Origin: CAYZGU01 sp964478165
GTDB taxonomy: Bacteria > Poribacteria > WGA-4E > JAJDTR01
NCBI GenBank assembly: GCA_964478165.1
Contig: CAYZGU010000038.1
Coordinates: 101,053-165,052 of the forward strand
Length of the DNA stretch: 64,000 nt
Direction: 5' to 3'
The notes below the pieces were generated by a model that saw only the letters and a list, made by a program, of their open reading frames with translations, was not told the DNA's origin and searched no databases. The position numbers and the translations under genes are program-made. Of this stretch, positions 18,494-28,548 are shown piece by piece. Position 1 is the stretch's first letter. Each line of letters starts with the position of its first letter.

Positions 18494-20254
18494 ATGTCGT
18501 TAATTCGCTTGAACCATGTCACAAAATTCTACGATCCCTACCTGATTCTGGACGATATTTCTTTGTCGATTGAGCACGGAGATCGAATTGGACTGATTGG
18601 GAAAAATGGTACTGGGAAGACAACATTGACTGAAATTATCGCCGGTTTAATCCGAGATTTTAAAGGCTCGGTTTTTTTTGCAAAAGGTTTGAAAATCGGT
18701 TACCTCAGCCAAGAACCGAACCTTGATCCGAATTGCACCGTACGGCAGGAAGCGCTCAAGAGTTTTCAAGACCTACAACATCTTGAGGATGAAATGCTCC
18801 TAGTGAGCCAAACCATGGAACGGGACGACAATCCAGCGCTTCTGGATATCTATGCACGCCTTCAAGAACAGCACGAGAACAAAGGAGGTTACAGTTACGA
18901 ACATCAGATCGACCGCACACTTGGTGGATTAGGTTTTGACCGCAAAGATTTCCACTTGAGAACGGCGGCACTAAGTGGTGGCCAAAAGACCCGGGTAACA
19001 CTAGCAAAATTACTGCTCGAACACCCAGATCTGCTACTTTTAGACGAACCATCTAATCATCTGGACATTAAGGCGAGCGAATGGTTGGAAAACTTCCTAA
19101 ATGCGGAGTACCGAGGAGCTGCTTTAATTGTTTCTCACGACCGCTACTTTCTAGATCGGGTGACTCAGAAGATTTGGGAGTTACACCAGCGCAAAGTCAA
19201 AATCTACAAAGGAAATTATACGAGTTATTCGGATAACAAACAGCTTGAAAGCCTTACACACGAGCGCGCATATAAGAAACAGCTCCATTTCATTGCGCAC
19301 GAAGAAGAATTTATCCAAAAGAACATCGCCGGGCAGCGCACACGGGAAGCACAAGGACGAAGAACACTACTGAATAGGATTGAACGAATTGAAAAACCTG
19401 AGACCAACGCGCGAAAAATGAAAATTCGCTTCACTCCCAAAGTGAGGGGAGGAAACGACATTCTACAATGCCAACGCTTGGGAATGCGCTACGGAAAAAA
19501 AACGGTCTTCAAAAACCTTAGTGTTGAGATTTATCGTCAGGATGTACTTGGCATCATTGGTCCAAACGGCAGCGGAAAGACAACATTCTTGCGCTTGATT
19601 CTCGGACATCAAGAACCAACGGACGGGGAACTGAAGATCGGTGCCAATCTACAAATGGGCTACTATGATCAGGAACTCGCTTCTTTAAATCCTGACAACG
19701 AAATCATCCGTGAAATCTGGCAGCTTCGTCCGAAGCACACCCAGGAAGACATTCGCAATTTTCTTGGCCGTTTTCTATTTTCTGACGACGAGGTGTTCAA
19801 GCAAATTAAGGACCTTAGTGGCGGCGAACAGAGTCGCGTAATGCTCGCAAAATTACTGCTGCAAGATGCGAATGTCCTACTACTTGATGAACCAACAAAT
19901 CATTTGGACATAGCTTCACGAGAGGCATTGGAGGATGCCCTGAAGGAGTATGAGGCAACAATCTTTATCATCTCTCACGACCGGTATCTTCTCAACAACC
20001 TTGCCACAAAGTTGTTAATTTTTAAGGAAGACACTGTGAAGCTATTCGCCGGAAATTATGCCGAGTATGAGGCTCATCTTCAAGATGAAAAACAGAGTGT
20101 AGCCAAACAGCACGAACAATCACCAATGAACCGGAAAACTTCGGTGAAATCGAAGAAAGGCAAAACGGAGAGGGTTCGAGTTGCCGCGTCGTCCAAGAGA
20201 TCGTCAAAATCGAAGCGACGGAAGGTCAAAACACAACGACTTACTGAGATATAA
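18494..20254 (+). CDS. ABC-F family ATP-binding protein (Uup/EttA-like)
   Basis: This 586-residue soluble protein has two ABC ATPase domains and no membrane segments, as in ABC-F translation factors and resistance proteins that act at the ribosomal E site. The first domain has Walker A GLIGKNGTGKTTL, signature LSGGQKTRVTLAK and Walker B LLLLDEPSNHLD. The second has IGPNGSGKTTF, LSGGEQSRVMLAK and VLLLDEPTNHLD. Between them lies a charged linker (about residues 245-320) that corresponds to the P-site tRNA interaction motif. The C-terminal 40 residues are strongly basic (KSKKGKTERVR, SSKRSSKSKRRKVK) and may bind RNA. The subfamily cannot be fixed by eye. The gene stands alone. Confidence 0.92.
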   Translation: MSLIRLNHVTKFYDPYLILDDISLSIEHGDRIGLIGKNGTGKTTLTEIIAGLIRDFKGSVFFAKGLKIGYLSQEPNLDPNCTVRQEALKSFQDLQHLEDEMLLVSQTMERDDNPALLDIYARLQEQHENKGGYSYEHQIDRTLGGLGFDRKDFHLRTAALSGGQKTRVTLAKLLLEHPDLLLLDEPSNHLDIKASEWLENFLNAEYRGAALIVSHDRYFLDRVTQKIWELHQRKVKIYKGNYTSYSDNKQLESLTHERAYKKQLHFIAHEEEFIQKNIAGQRTREAQGRRTLLNRIERIEKPETNARKMKIRFTPKVRGGNDILQCQRLGMRYGKKTVFKNLSVEIYRQDVLGIIGPNGSGKTTFLRLILGHQEPTDGELKIGANLQMGYYDQELASLNPDNEIIREIWQLRPKHTQEDIRNFLGRFLFSDDEVFKQIKDLSGGEQSRVMLAKLLLQDANVLLLDEPTNHLDIASREALEDALKEYEATIFIISHDRYLLNNLATKLLIFKEDTVKLFAGNYAEYEAHLQDEKQSVAKQHEQSPMNRKTSVKSKKGKTERVRVAASSKRSSKSKRRKVKTQRLTEI

Positions 20255-22610
20255 GGAAACCGTGCATGATAAGCGTCTATTGAGCATTTTCATCTCTCTT
20301 CTCCACGTCCTACCAGATTACCAAGTGTGACCGAAAGCCGAGGAGACTCTGCGAGATTTCATGGGACCCATTCAGAAAAGGGTCATCGAAGCATGGAAGA
20401 TGACGGAACCTTTCAAAACTAGGACAGCCTCCACGGCAGACTAACCTGAACTAATCCAGACCTCGGATGTTGCAATGAACTGCTTACAGCAACGGGCACT
20501 TTATCCGCCGCGGGGACGAGGCCAGAATAATACTGCACTGATAGCAAGTAGTTTCATCTGGAATTTGACTTACATCAAACCTTGCAAACTCAGCCATGCG
20601 CGTTCAAGCATATCTTTACAAATGGGACACGGGGTTGTTTACACGGAGAATCTTTCCACAAAGCCAAAGTTGTCGAAAGATCCCTAAATACGGAAAGACG
20701 GATTGTTTCGTGGCAAGAAGCCAAGCATTCGGTGCACGGATTCTTGAAAATCGAAAGTGGCATCTCCGGAGAAGCGCACTTTTAAAACAAGATACAAGAT
20801 GAGACATCCGCGAATTCCGATTCGATACCCTGTACTTGACAGAAAGCTTTGGAACAACGTCGTGCTAGAAGCCCACCCCCACAGCTTCCTCTAAGTTCAT
20901 TGAGAACAAGACCGCGCGCTGAACCCAGCGGCACACCTCATCCGATGTCCATACGGCCGTGGTGCGTGAACCATCAAGCGAGTCCTAATGAATCCAGGTT
21001 GGGAAGGGGTAGAACGAACCTCCAGAAGATAACCACGACCGTACACCTGTTGTAGAGCAGGAAACACAAGGAAGAAAATGAGGACAGAGCGCCATAGAGG
21101 GAAAAATCGGTTCTTCGTAGGCGCCCTGTCAATGGCATGCAATCGTGACATAGGATACAACGCGCGTCCATCCAGCCGGTTACAGAAATGGGCATGGAGT
21201 TACAAAATTCTAACTCCATTAGTAACTCTGCCTAACTCGCTGAGACCATCACAATCGCCTAACCAAGATATCCTTCGATTTTATTAGCAAGCTGAGACTT
21301 TCCAGACTGTAATTCACGAGAAAAATCCCCGCCTCTCTTTTAATCGCGCTGAAGTACATCATCCAGAATGATGCCTGCACAAGGGTGAGGAATGTCCCGA
21401 TGGTGTATCGACAACTCGCATGACGAGCTATGCTTGAAGCAGTTTGCTCTCGCGCAAAAAACTTGTATGTCCCCAAGAACAATTTGTACGCCACTTCCAC
21501 GGCGTTCGCCAGATAAGTCGTTGCCTTGCAGGGATCGCGATGCTGAATCAAACGAATCATCGATGACATCGGTCTTTGGACGGAATTCGTTGCCATTTTG
21601 ACATCATGTCGATTGAATTCTCGGAGAATCGCCTCCAGATAATTCGTCACCGCTTGGTCTTCGAAGTAACGCCCGCCTATGACCAATTGTTCTTTCCCTA
21701 TCCGCCCAGCGCGATTAACTCCTAGACACCTCACTCTTCTCTAGATAAATAGCATTAATGGCGGCAACTCGTTCGGAAACCCAGATTTCCACATCTTTCT
21801 CTCAGTTTGAATACCATTTTTCTTGGCATTTAGAAGTTCACATCATTTGGTGCAGACTCACCAGGATTTTCGAAAAGGAGCTGTAATCCAACATACCCGG
21901 CGGAACGTTGGATTATTTTGTCTAAGATTAGGATTCAAACGCCATACGAAGTACAACCGCACAATCTGACAAACAACATTTTGAATATTCCAATAGTCGA
22001 GAGACACCCTGTCGGCCGAAGCTAAATTCAATTTTGTTACGAGAATCATGTATCCCCACATTCGCGCCGCTTGACTTCGCGCCCAAAGTATTGTACAATT
22101 TTGTAGTTTGAATGCTTGTTTTGTAGAGGAAAAGCTAGTTTTCTCGGAGAAACTAACGTCAATCCTTATCCAACACAAAGCAATAGCACGATCGTTAAAT
22201 CGGATTGAATGTGTGAATGGGCCACTTACAAACTTCGTTGTCCTGATCGCTTCGCGGAGTTCGGGACGAGTAGCTCTGTGAAATGCCAACCTGCGCTGAA
22301 AAAATCACCTTTCGTTCGATAGCCCTGAGTTACCGACACAAAAAGTTCATGAAGCCTCACCACTCCGATGGAATTGCACAGTTTCTTGGGTGTGGTTCAT
22401 GCGAAGCTTAAGATTTGACTGCACTGCATATGCCCCGTGTATTGATGCAGCGCCCCCGCTGATTATCTTGAGGTTACGGGGGCTTGGCCCCGTCGATTTC
22501 TGCTACTTGCGATTTCCTATTGGCATTCGGCTTACTTTTGAAGAGATCATGCCGTGAGAAAATCGGAAAGTTGTTCAACAAAGTAGAAGCGAAAGCTGTG
22601 AGAGAATAAG
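20255..22610. other. Long gene-poor region, 2.36 kb
   Basis: This is the longest gap. Minus-strand frames at 21249-21734 (161 codons) and 21858-22289 (143 codons) are open but match no family I know. They have mixed, non-protein-like composition and no clear ribosome-binding sites, so I treat them as chance or decayed frames. Near the right end, 22452-22493 can form two mutually exclusive GC-rich hairpins. Confidence 0.45.
22452..22493 (+). promoter_or_regulatory. Competing GC-rich hairpins upstream of 22611
   Basis: GCCCCCG (22452-22458) can pair with CGGGGGC (22477-22483). Alternatively ACGGGG (22476-22481) can pair with CCCCGT (22488-22493). The two pairings share bases and exclude each other, as in attenuators. 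No T run follows. The role is speculative. Confidence 0.3.
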
Positions 22611-23024
22611 ATGAGTGACACACCTCAAGCAGTGTCGAGTCTAAAGAAAGAAAAGCGCTTAAGAGCGGTCACTCCCATACTGGCCGTTGTCCTCATTTTC
22701 ATGTTCATCTTGTTCCTTCTACAATGCTATTTGATTCGGGAACTATTCAGTTTTGCGACTGACATTGTTGAGTGGCAACTAGCGCAGCAGGCTCCGGACG
22801 GTGTAGAGGCTGCTGAGATTAAAAAAACATTCGAACGAGTCAAAAGAGCCTTGTTGAACATGCCAATGAGCTATGTCCGTGGGAAAATCAACCTGAAGAA
22901 AATCAAAACGGCGGCAAATTTTGCAGTCAAAGCTAATGAGGACGAACAATGGAGTTCAGAGGAGGTTAATACTTTGCTCAAAATGATGAACGCAGCTGTA
23001 GGATTCAAGAGGGAGACTGAATAA
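22611..23024 (+). CDS. Single-pass membrane protein, unknown function
   Basis: I do not recognise this 137-residue protein. Residues 1-22 are basic and cytoplasmic-like, residues about 23-45 form one hydrophobic helix (PILAVVLIFMFILFLLQCYL), and the remaining 90 residues are charged and helical. They are rich in Lys, Glu and Ala and would face the periplasm. GTGAGAGAAT lies before the ATG. The methyltransferase gene starts eight bases after its stop, so the two form one unit. Confidence 0.7.
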   Translation: MSDTPQAVSSLKKEKRLRAVTPILAVVLIFMFILFLLQCYLIRELFSFATDIVEWQLAQQAPDGVEAAEIKKTFERVKRALLNMPMSYVRGKINLKKIKTAANFAVKANEDEQWSSEEVNTLLKMMNAAVGFKRETE

Positions 23025-23031
23025 TCAGACC

Positions 23032-23796
23032 ATGCCGGAGTTGAGCAATCCTTATGAGAAGTTCGCTTATGCGTACGACCGTATGATGTCTAACGTCGAT
23101 TATCTGCGGTGGGCAAACTATCTCGACGAAATCTTCAGGCAGTATAAAATCCTTCCAAAAAAAATCTTGGACGTTGCCTGTGGAACAGGTGCTTTAACGA
23201 TGCTCCTTGCCACACGGGGTTATGAGATGTGCGGAGTAGATCGTGCGGAGGGGATGTTGGCTGTTGCACGCCAGAAGGCATTCCAAGACGGATTAAAAAT
23301 CGAGTTTAGGCAAGGTGACATGATTAGCTTAAACTTGAATCGGAAGTTCGACGCAGTTCTGTGCACATATGACAGTATAAATTATGCCGTCAATGAAGAA
23401 GAGCTCACCGCAGTTTTTGAATCTGTTTCAGAGCATATGGAACCATCGGGACTATTTATATTCGACGTGACAACCGAGCGAAACATTACCCAGAACTTCA
23501 ACTCGCAAACCTTCGCGGAAAATCAGGATGATTACTCTTACATTTGGAAAAATCTCTATTCTCATCATAATAAGACTTGTCACACTACGTTGACATTCTT
23601 TATCCGCGAAGGGGAGTGCTTTCGACGTTTCGAGGAAGTTCACGTTCAAAAGATGTATGAAGTCCACACAGTAAAAAGACTACTCAATGATACTGGCTAT
23701 AAAATGCTAAGTGCACATGAGATGTTCACTTTTAATCGATGGAGTCGCCATTCAGATCGAATCAACTTTGCTGCACAAAAGCTCGATACCGGGTGA
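23032..23796 (+). CDS. Class I SAM-dependent methyltransferase
   Basis: This 254-residue protein has the Rossmann-type methyltransferase fold. Motif I reads KILDVACGTGALTMLLA, followed by the acidic end of strand 2 in CGVDRAEGML, then EFRQGDMISL and FDAVLCTYDSINY as motifs II and III. YEKFAYAYDRMM at the N-terminus is shared with many small-molecule methyltransferases of the UbiE/YrrT-like group. The substrate is unknown. It starts at 23032 eight bases after the membrane protein gene and is followed by a hairpin. Confidence 0.88.
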   Translation: MPELSNPYEKFAYAYDRMMSNVDYLRWANYLDEIFRQYKILPKKILDVACGTGALTMLLATRGYEMCGVDRAEGMLAVARQKAFQDGLKIEFRQGDMISLNLNRKFDAVLCTYDSINYAVNEEELTAVFESVSEHMEPSGLFIFDVTTERNITQNFNSQTFAENQDDYSYIWKNLYSHHNKTCHTTLTFFIREGECFRRFEEVHVQKMYEVHTVKRLLNDTGYKMLSAHEMFTFNRWSRHSDRINFAAQKLDTG

Positions 23797-23812
23797 CAAG
23801 GAGTGCACCCAG

Positions 23813-23847
23813 ACAACGATGTGCGGCCCTCGTGGGCACATCGTTGT
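23813..23847. terminator. 12-bp perfect inverted repeat after the methyltransferase
   Basis: ACAACGATGTGC (23813-23824) is perfectly complementary to 23836-23847 around an 11-base loop, starting 17 bases after the stop. No T run follows. Confidence 0.6.
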
Positions 23848-24787
23848 ACTCCCCGCTTCAGCACTACTGACCATTGCGGTGATTTCTAGAAAATTCTCAC
23901 TAGGGCTTCCCCTCGCGGCACCTGGTTTCACTATGTCGCAGCATCTCATGTTTGCTTCGGAAAAACAGTTGTAGTAGAAAGGATTTAATCATTGACATAA
24001 CGTATTGACAAAAAGACTTCCTTTCCGTATAATTTCCGTACATCCGATAGTAGCCCAAAATCTAACGAAGGCATTTACATAAACTGAAGGTGATTTTAGG
24101 CCGTACCGTTGAGTCGGGAAAATGGCGAAAAAGAAGAATTAAGTCAGTGAACATTGTGCAAACGTAAGAAAAGCGAAAACGGTAAGAGGAGTATCGTCGC
24201 AAATATCTGGAAATACAGAAAGCACACAGAGCCTTCGATGAAAAATCAGATGATTAACCAGTGTCCCCCATTAGTCGAAGAACCTGAGCCTAGCGGCATG
24301 GAAGGCAATGCTAATCTTCAAAATAGAATGGCTTGCGAAACGAACTGGACTCATGTAACTGGTCCAATCCATATTGGTGACAAATCGAAAACTGCGATTA
24401 ATGCACAGGCTCTGCGGTCTACATATCTCGTGAAGGATTGGGTACTAGGCCACTTTCCCAGAACTCTGACGCATTGACAACAGTACGGGTCATCGAGAGC
24501 ACGGGAATGACCACCAGCAGATTAACGGTGCTGAAAAACAGGTTGAGTTTGCACAGCGACAACTCAACTGATATGGCATGATAACGCCGAACCGGTTCTT
24601 GATACAATGTGATTCTATGACATACCTCGGAGTTGTAATGAAGGAAACAGAAAATCAGTGCGGAACGGCCCTAATCTTTTTGGCCAAAACGTTTGTTGAA
24701 GATTGGAATATCAACAGTCACAAGATTTTTACTCTGTAGATTAATAATTCGCACGCACAGCCTGTGGATAAATAAGGGGGTGATTAC
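23848..24787. other. Region downstream of a strong promoter, no assigned gene
   Basis: A consensus promoter at 24005-24033 points into this region, but no recognisable gene follows. ATG 24122 opens a frame of only six codons (MAKKKN), and a plus-strand frame from 24154 to 24477 (107 codons) has no known relative. A non-coding RNA or a decayed small gene are both possible. Confidence 0.4.
24005..24033 (+). promoter_or_regulatory. Perfect-consensus sigma-70 promoter, target unknown
   Basis: TTGACA at 24005-24010 and TATAAT at 24028-24033 are separated by exactly 17 bases, the ideal arrangement. Transcription would start near 24040. Such promoters usually serve stable RNAs or abundant small proteins. 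What this one transcribes is not evident from the sequence. Confidence 0.7.
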
Positions 24788-24904
24788 TTGGCACGAAGCA
24801 AAAGTGGACTGGTTCGCCGGAGAACACGCATTCGCCAGACTCAAAAACGAAAACTAAAGAGAAAAAAACTCGCGCTAAAGCAAAAGTTGCAAGGCACAAA
24901 CTAA
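24788..24904 (+). CDS. Small basic protein, 38 residues
   Basis: A short frame starts at TTG 24788 and ends at TAA 24904. It encodes a very basic peptide beginning MARSKSGLVRRRTRIRQTQ and ending KLALKQKLQGTN, with about 16 Lys or Arg. The upstream AAGGGGGTGA differs from the ideal Shine-Dalgarno sequence at one base and lies four bases before the TTG, which strongly supports translation. I do not recognise the family. Composition suggests a ribosome-associated or nucleic-acid-binding peptide. It converges on the nitroreductase gene, with stops only about 15 bases apart. Confidence 0.6.
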   Translation: MARSKSGLVRRRTRIRQTQKRKLKRKKLALKQKLQGTN

Positions 24905-24918
24905 CTGGCGGTTAGAGA

Positions 24919-25737
24919 TTAAGACTCATCGACGGGGCGGCCATAGGGCGTATATTTTTCAAATTGGGAGAAATCCGACGTTCTTAAACGGACAGATTTT
25001 TCATCCGATGCATCAGCGTATCCGAGCCTCAACAGGCTGACAATTTCGATAGAACCGGGAATGTCGAAAATTTCTCGGATGCGTTCTCGGTCTGCTTCCC
25101 GTTCCAGTGGAGCACTAACAAACTGGGCACCGATGCGAAGTGTCACTGCTGTCAAAAGCAGGTTTTGAATCATCGCTCCCATGCCAAGCCACATCCAACG
25201 GGTTGCACCTTTTCCGGGCGGACGCCTCTCACTATTCATCAGGACCAAGATTAGCAACGGTGACGTCCGAACCAAATCTGACATCTTTTTTGCCACCAGC
25301 CTTCCTAACCCAAAACGTCCTAAGATGCTAAGGTGCTTCGCATTCTTCAACAGAGAATCGATGGTATTGGGTTTATTAGAGAGAATCCGCGGCAGATCGA
25401 CATAATCAGCGAGCAAAATCCCATCGCGGCGGACTTTCCACTCCTCGTCGGTCAGACGGGCCCAGCGACTATTATCATCAAGAAATTTCGCGTCTTTTAA
25501 CTGTTCGGCGATGCTTGTTTTTGTTAGATTCGCCAGGGCAATTTTGCCTTCACGTTCACGGACAATCAAGAATTCCCATGGCTGGACATTGAACGGTGAC
25601 GGTGCCCATCGAGCAGCCTCTAGTAATTGCTCAAGATCTCCGTGAACGATTGGCTTATCCTGAAATAGGCCTCGGTGGCTTCGCCGTCTAATGATTGCGT
25701 CAAACAGAGACATCCTTGTTTCTTCCTGTGTTCCCAT
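24919..25737 (-). CDS. Nitroreductase family protein
   Basis: This 272-residue flavoprotein belongs to the nitroreductase superfamily. SLFDAIIRRRSHRGLFQDKP carries the Arg residues that hold FMN phosphate. AARWAPSPFNVQPWEFLIV is the second FMN-binding stretch. The late GMGAMIQNLLLTAVTLRIGAQ matches the conserved helix at the dimer interface. An insertion of about 60 residues in the middle is longer than in typical family members. ATG 25737 is preceded by AGGAGG at eleven bases. ATG 25713, giving MSLFDAI, is preceded by AGGAAG and fits the family N-terminus better. The substrate is unknown. Confidence 0.88.
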   Translation of the reverse strand: MGTQEETRMSLFDAIIRRRSHRGLFQDKPIVHGDLEQLLEAARWAPSPFNVQPWEFLIVREREGKIALANLTKTSIAEQLKDAKFLDDNSRWARLTDEEWKVRRDGILLADYVDLPRILSNKPNTIDSLLKNAKHLSILGRFGLGRLVAKKMSDLVRTSPLLILVLMNSERRPPGKGATRWMWLGMGAMIQNLLLTAVTLRIGAQFVSAPLEREADRERIREIFDIPGSIEIVSLLRLGYADASDEKSVRLRTSDFSQFEKYTPYGRPVDES

Positions 25738-27131
25738 CTGCCCATCGTCCTCCTAACACGGTTGAAAGCGTCAATCCAAGCGCACCTTTCCCAGAAGTAT
25801 ACCGTTCTCAATGTATTCCATCATTACCTTTTCAATTTCTTTACCACCACTCCGTCCCCTCACATGTCCGTACGGCTTCAGTCGTCGAACGGTTTCAACC
25901 CGAACTCGGTTATCTAATAAGAGTGAAGCATTGCTTCACACACTCCTCGCCAGGTGATTGGACAGTCAATCCAATCAGCAAGAAGTTTTCACGCCAGCTT
26001 CAGTGGTACATACCCGGATAAATTACGGTACAGAGTAGTTGTGCGGAACAACGAATCAGTAGCTAGCGAGTGGCATAATGAATATTACGCTATCGTTGGA
26101 CTAACCGTTCGATTCTCCTCAAATACCAAATCCTTTCGGCAACAGATGCTATCCTATCTCTCACGAGAATCCAAATGCAGTCACATTTCAGTGTGGAGGC
26201 GAGTCTCTTCGAAGGCTGAGGATATAAAAATACGGACTTCCTATCTCTGACGACGACAGCAAAGGAAATTGCGTTCTTATTCGTGATTTATACTATCACA
26301 TCTACTCCGGCACGAACGTTCCCTCGTTCACTCCTAGCGGTGATATTCAGACTCTTACCTCTCTCTTTCTTCGTCGGGACTCCGAAACACTTCGAAGTAG
26401 CAGCAACTCTCAGATTCAATTAACAAGTCTAATTCACCAAAGCCAACTGGCCCACTTAATGAAGTATCTACCGTCTTTCTTGTTACCACCATTACAACAT
26501 ATAAGGGGACTACTACTTCCATTGATTCCAGTAATCGTCTTTAACTGCACATGACAACCAGTAGAAGGCATCTCAGTCCACCACCCAGAATGGCCAAGAT
26601 AAGCAACGCTAAGTTTACCTGATGAAGTGGCACATCATGGTCATTGACAAATCAGGAAACTTCAAGCCGCGCAAAAAATGCCGGCCGAACTTCTGAATCA
26701 AAAAACCACGTTTCTTTTTGTACAGAGTTTGTCCAACCATTCCACAACACGGTTGATCATCACTCGTACTTTCCCTCAGATAATCCATTTGCCTCCCAGC
26801 ATGGGATTCTTCGCTGGTCCAATCCGAGAATCTCAATAGTCCCAACAGGGAAGTTTAATCGAAATTCAGTTCTCCAGCTTACGAAATGTTGACACCAGAC
26901 AAAATCTCAAGGATACATGGGGAAAAGGTTATCGTACCCACTTCTGTTAGAGAATCAGGATTGACCTTCAGATTCACATGATTAACATCTATGACAAAAA
27001 CAGTAACGAAAGTTTAGACCAAAGTTCGCACGGGAAACAGGGACGAAAGTAACTGCATCCTACACGTGGACACACTATCCTGATTTGCTGATAGAGATGA
27101 AATGGGAGGGAGAAATAGGGTTAGGTTCAAT
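25738..27131. other. Gene-poor region, 1.4 kb
   Basis: No intact gene is visible. A plus-strand frame near 25990-26250 contains LRYRVVVRNNESVASEW, which looks like a piece of an extracellular beta-sandwich domain and may be a remnant. This is a weak impression only. Confidence 0.4.
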
Positions 27132-28172
27132 CTATGCGTTCGTCAGTGTTTTCAAACTATCTGAGAAAGGAGGCCGGGCAATTCCTTTCTCGGTAATGAT
27201 GGCAGTAATCAGAGGAGCAGGGGTCACGTCAAAGGCGGGGCTGTAGACCTTGACCCCATTGGGGGCGGTCCGAATTCCAAAGCCTTCCGTAATCTCCTCA
27301 GCGGCACGTTGTTCGATTGGAATCTCGGTTCCATCATGAATTGAAGGATCTAACGTGGATGTAGGCGCCGCGACATAGAACGGAATGTCATGCGCTTCAG
27401 CGAGGATGGCAACACTGTAAGTACCAATTTTGTTCGCCACATCTCCATTCGATGCAATTCGGTCCGCTCCCACAACAACGCACTGAATCTTGCCTTCCTT
27501 CATTACCTGAGCAGCCATATTGTCGCAAATCAGCGTCACATCAATTCCTGCCTGCATCAACTCCCATGTCGTTAGCCGCGAACCTTGCAGCAGGGGACGG
27601 GTCTCGTCAGCGTAAACGGCAATCCTTTTTCCCGCCTCGTGAGCGGAGAACATTACCGCTAGGGCGGTACCGTAATCCGAAGTTGCCAAACCCCCTGCAT
27701 TGCAGTGTGTCAAAATTGTATCACCATCGTTTAAGAGCTGGAGTCCATGTTGCCCGATTGCACGGCACATGGCGCGATCTTCTTCGATTATCCTCAACGC
27801 TTCGTCCAGCAAAATCTTTTTTAACGCAGGAATCTCGCACCCTCTATGCTTGCGCACTGTGCGCCTCATGCGTTCAAGTGCCCAGAAGAGATTCACTGCT
27901 GTCGGCCGCGAAGTTGCCAGGTAGCTTGCTGTTTGTTCGAATTCAGCGGAGAAGTCATTGTAGCTTCGTGCCTTCGAGTTCCAGATTCCGAGAACGGTTC
28001 CCAATGCGGCTGCAATTCCAATGGCCGGCGCACCTCGTACCCGTAGGGACTTTATAGCCTCCCACACGCACTCGCGATTGTCGCAATAAACCTGTCTGAA
28101 CTCATTAGGCAGTAGGGTCTGATCTATTAAACGAACACGCCCATCTACCCACTCAATCGTTGGAACCGTCAT
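27132..28172 (-). CDS. mtnA: S-methyl-5-thioribose-1-phosphate isomerase
   Basis: This 346-residue enzyme converts 5-methylthioribose 1-phosphate to the ribulose form in methionine salvage. The family shares the fold of eIF2B alpha subunits. Landmarks are SLRVRGAPAIGIAAA near residue 45, ILTHCNAGGLATSDYG holding the catalytic Cys near 160, and VVGADRIASNGDVANKIGTY holding the catalytic Asp near 240. Length matches the family. The gene starts 70 bases after the truncated transporter on the same strand. No other methionine salvage gene is in the window. Confidence 0.95.
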   Translation of the reverse strand: MTVPTIEWVDGRVRLIDQTLLPNEFRQVYCDNRECVWEAIKSLRVRGAPAIGIAAALGTVLGIWNSKARSYNDFSAEFEQTASYLATSRPTAVNLFWALERMRRTVRKHRGCEIPALKKILLDEALRIIEEDRAMCRAIGQHGLQLLNDGDTILTHCNAGGLATSDYGTALAVMFSAHEAGKRIAVYADETRPLLQGSRLTTWELMQAGIDVTLICDNMAAQVMKEGKIQCVVVGADRIASNGDVANKIGTYSVAILAEAHDIPFYVAAPTSTLDPSIHDGTEIPIEQRAAEEITEGFGIRTAPNGVKVYSPAFDVTPAPLITAIITEKGIARPPFSDSLKTLTNA

Positions 28173-28242
28173 TCTATGCCTCCATTACATGATAATCGTA
28201 AGAGCCTCCTAAGCCAATCTGTACCAGCTGCCATTATAGCAT

Positions 28243-28548
28243 CTACTCCTGAGCATTACCATCCAAAAAACCGTTCACTTGGGAGTAGGCAAATGTGCCA
28301 ACACCCATCACGAAGAGCGAAAGACCAGCAATGATGGGCGGAGCAGAGCAGATTGTGAGCGCTGTAAAAAGAACATTAAGGAATCCAGGGACTTCACGTA
28401 GTGATTCCATGTAACCTAACTCATACGGTTCAATCCCAACGAGATCTACGATGAAGTTTTTGAAAAGTGGGAGTAGGATTCCGAAAAATGCGCCTACCCC
28501 AAACACACCACAAGCCAACAAACGAAAGTTTCGGTTCCAATATTCCAT
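28243..28548 (-). pseudogene. Truncated MFS transporter, N-terminal part only
   Basis: This 101-residue frame resembles the first quarter of a major facilitator transporter. MEYWNRNFRLLACGVFGVG opens the first membrane helix, EPYELGYMESLREVPGFL looks like the loop and start of helix 2, and two more hydrophobic stretches follow. It stops at about three helices, whereas the family has about 12 and 400 residues. The rest of the gene is not found downstream, because mtnA begins 70 bases later. ATG 28548 has AGGAG eight bases upstream, so a short product could still be made. Confidence 0.55.

Noticed and set aside
21249..22289. Two minus-strand frames of 161 and 143 codons
   Set aside because: They match no family I know, have shadow-like composition rich in Ser, Arg and Cys, and lack start signals.
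24154..24477. 107-codon frame after the consensus promoter
   Set aside because: It has no recognisable relative and no good ribosome-binding site. It is kept only as a note on the region.
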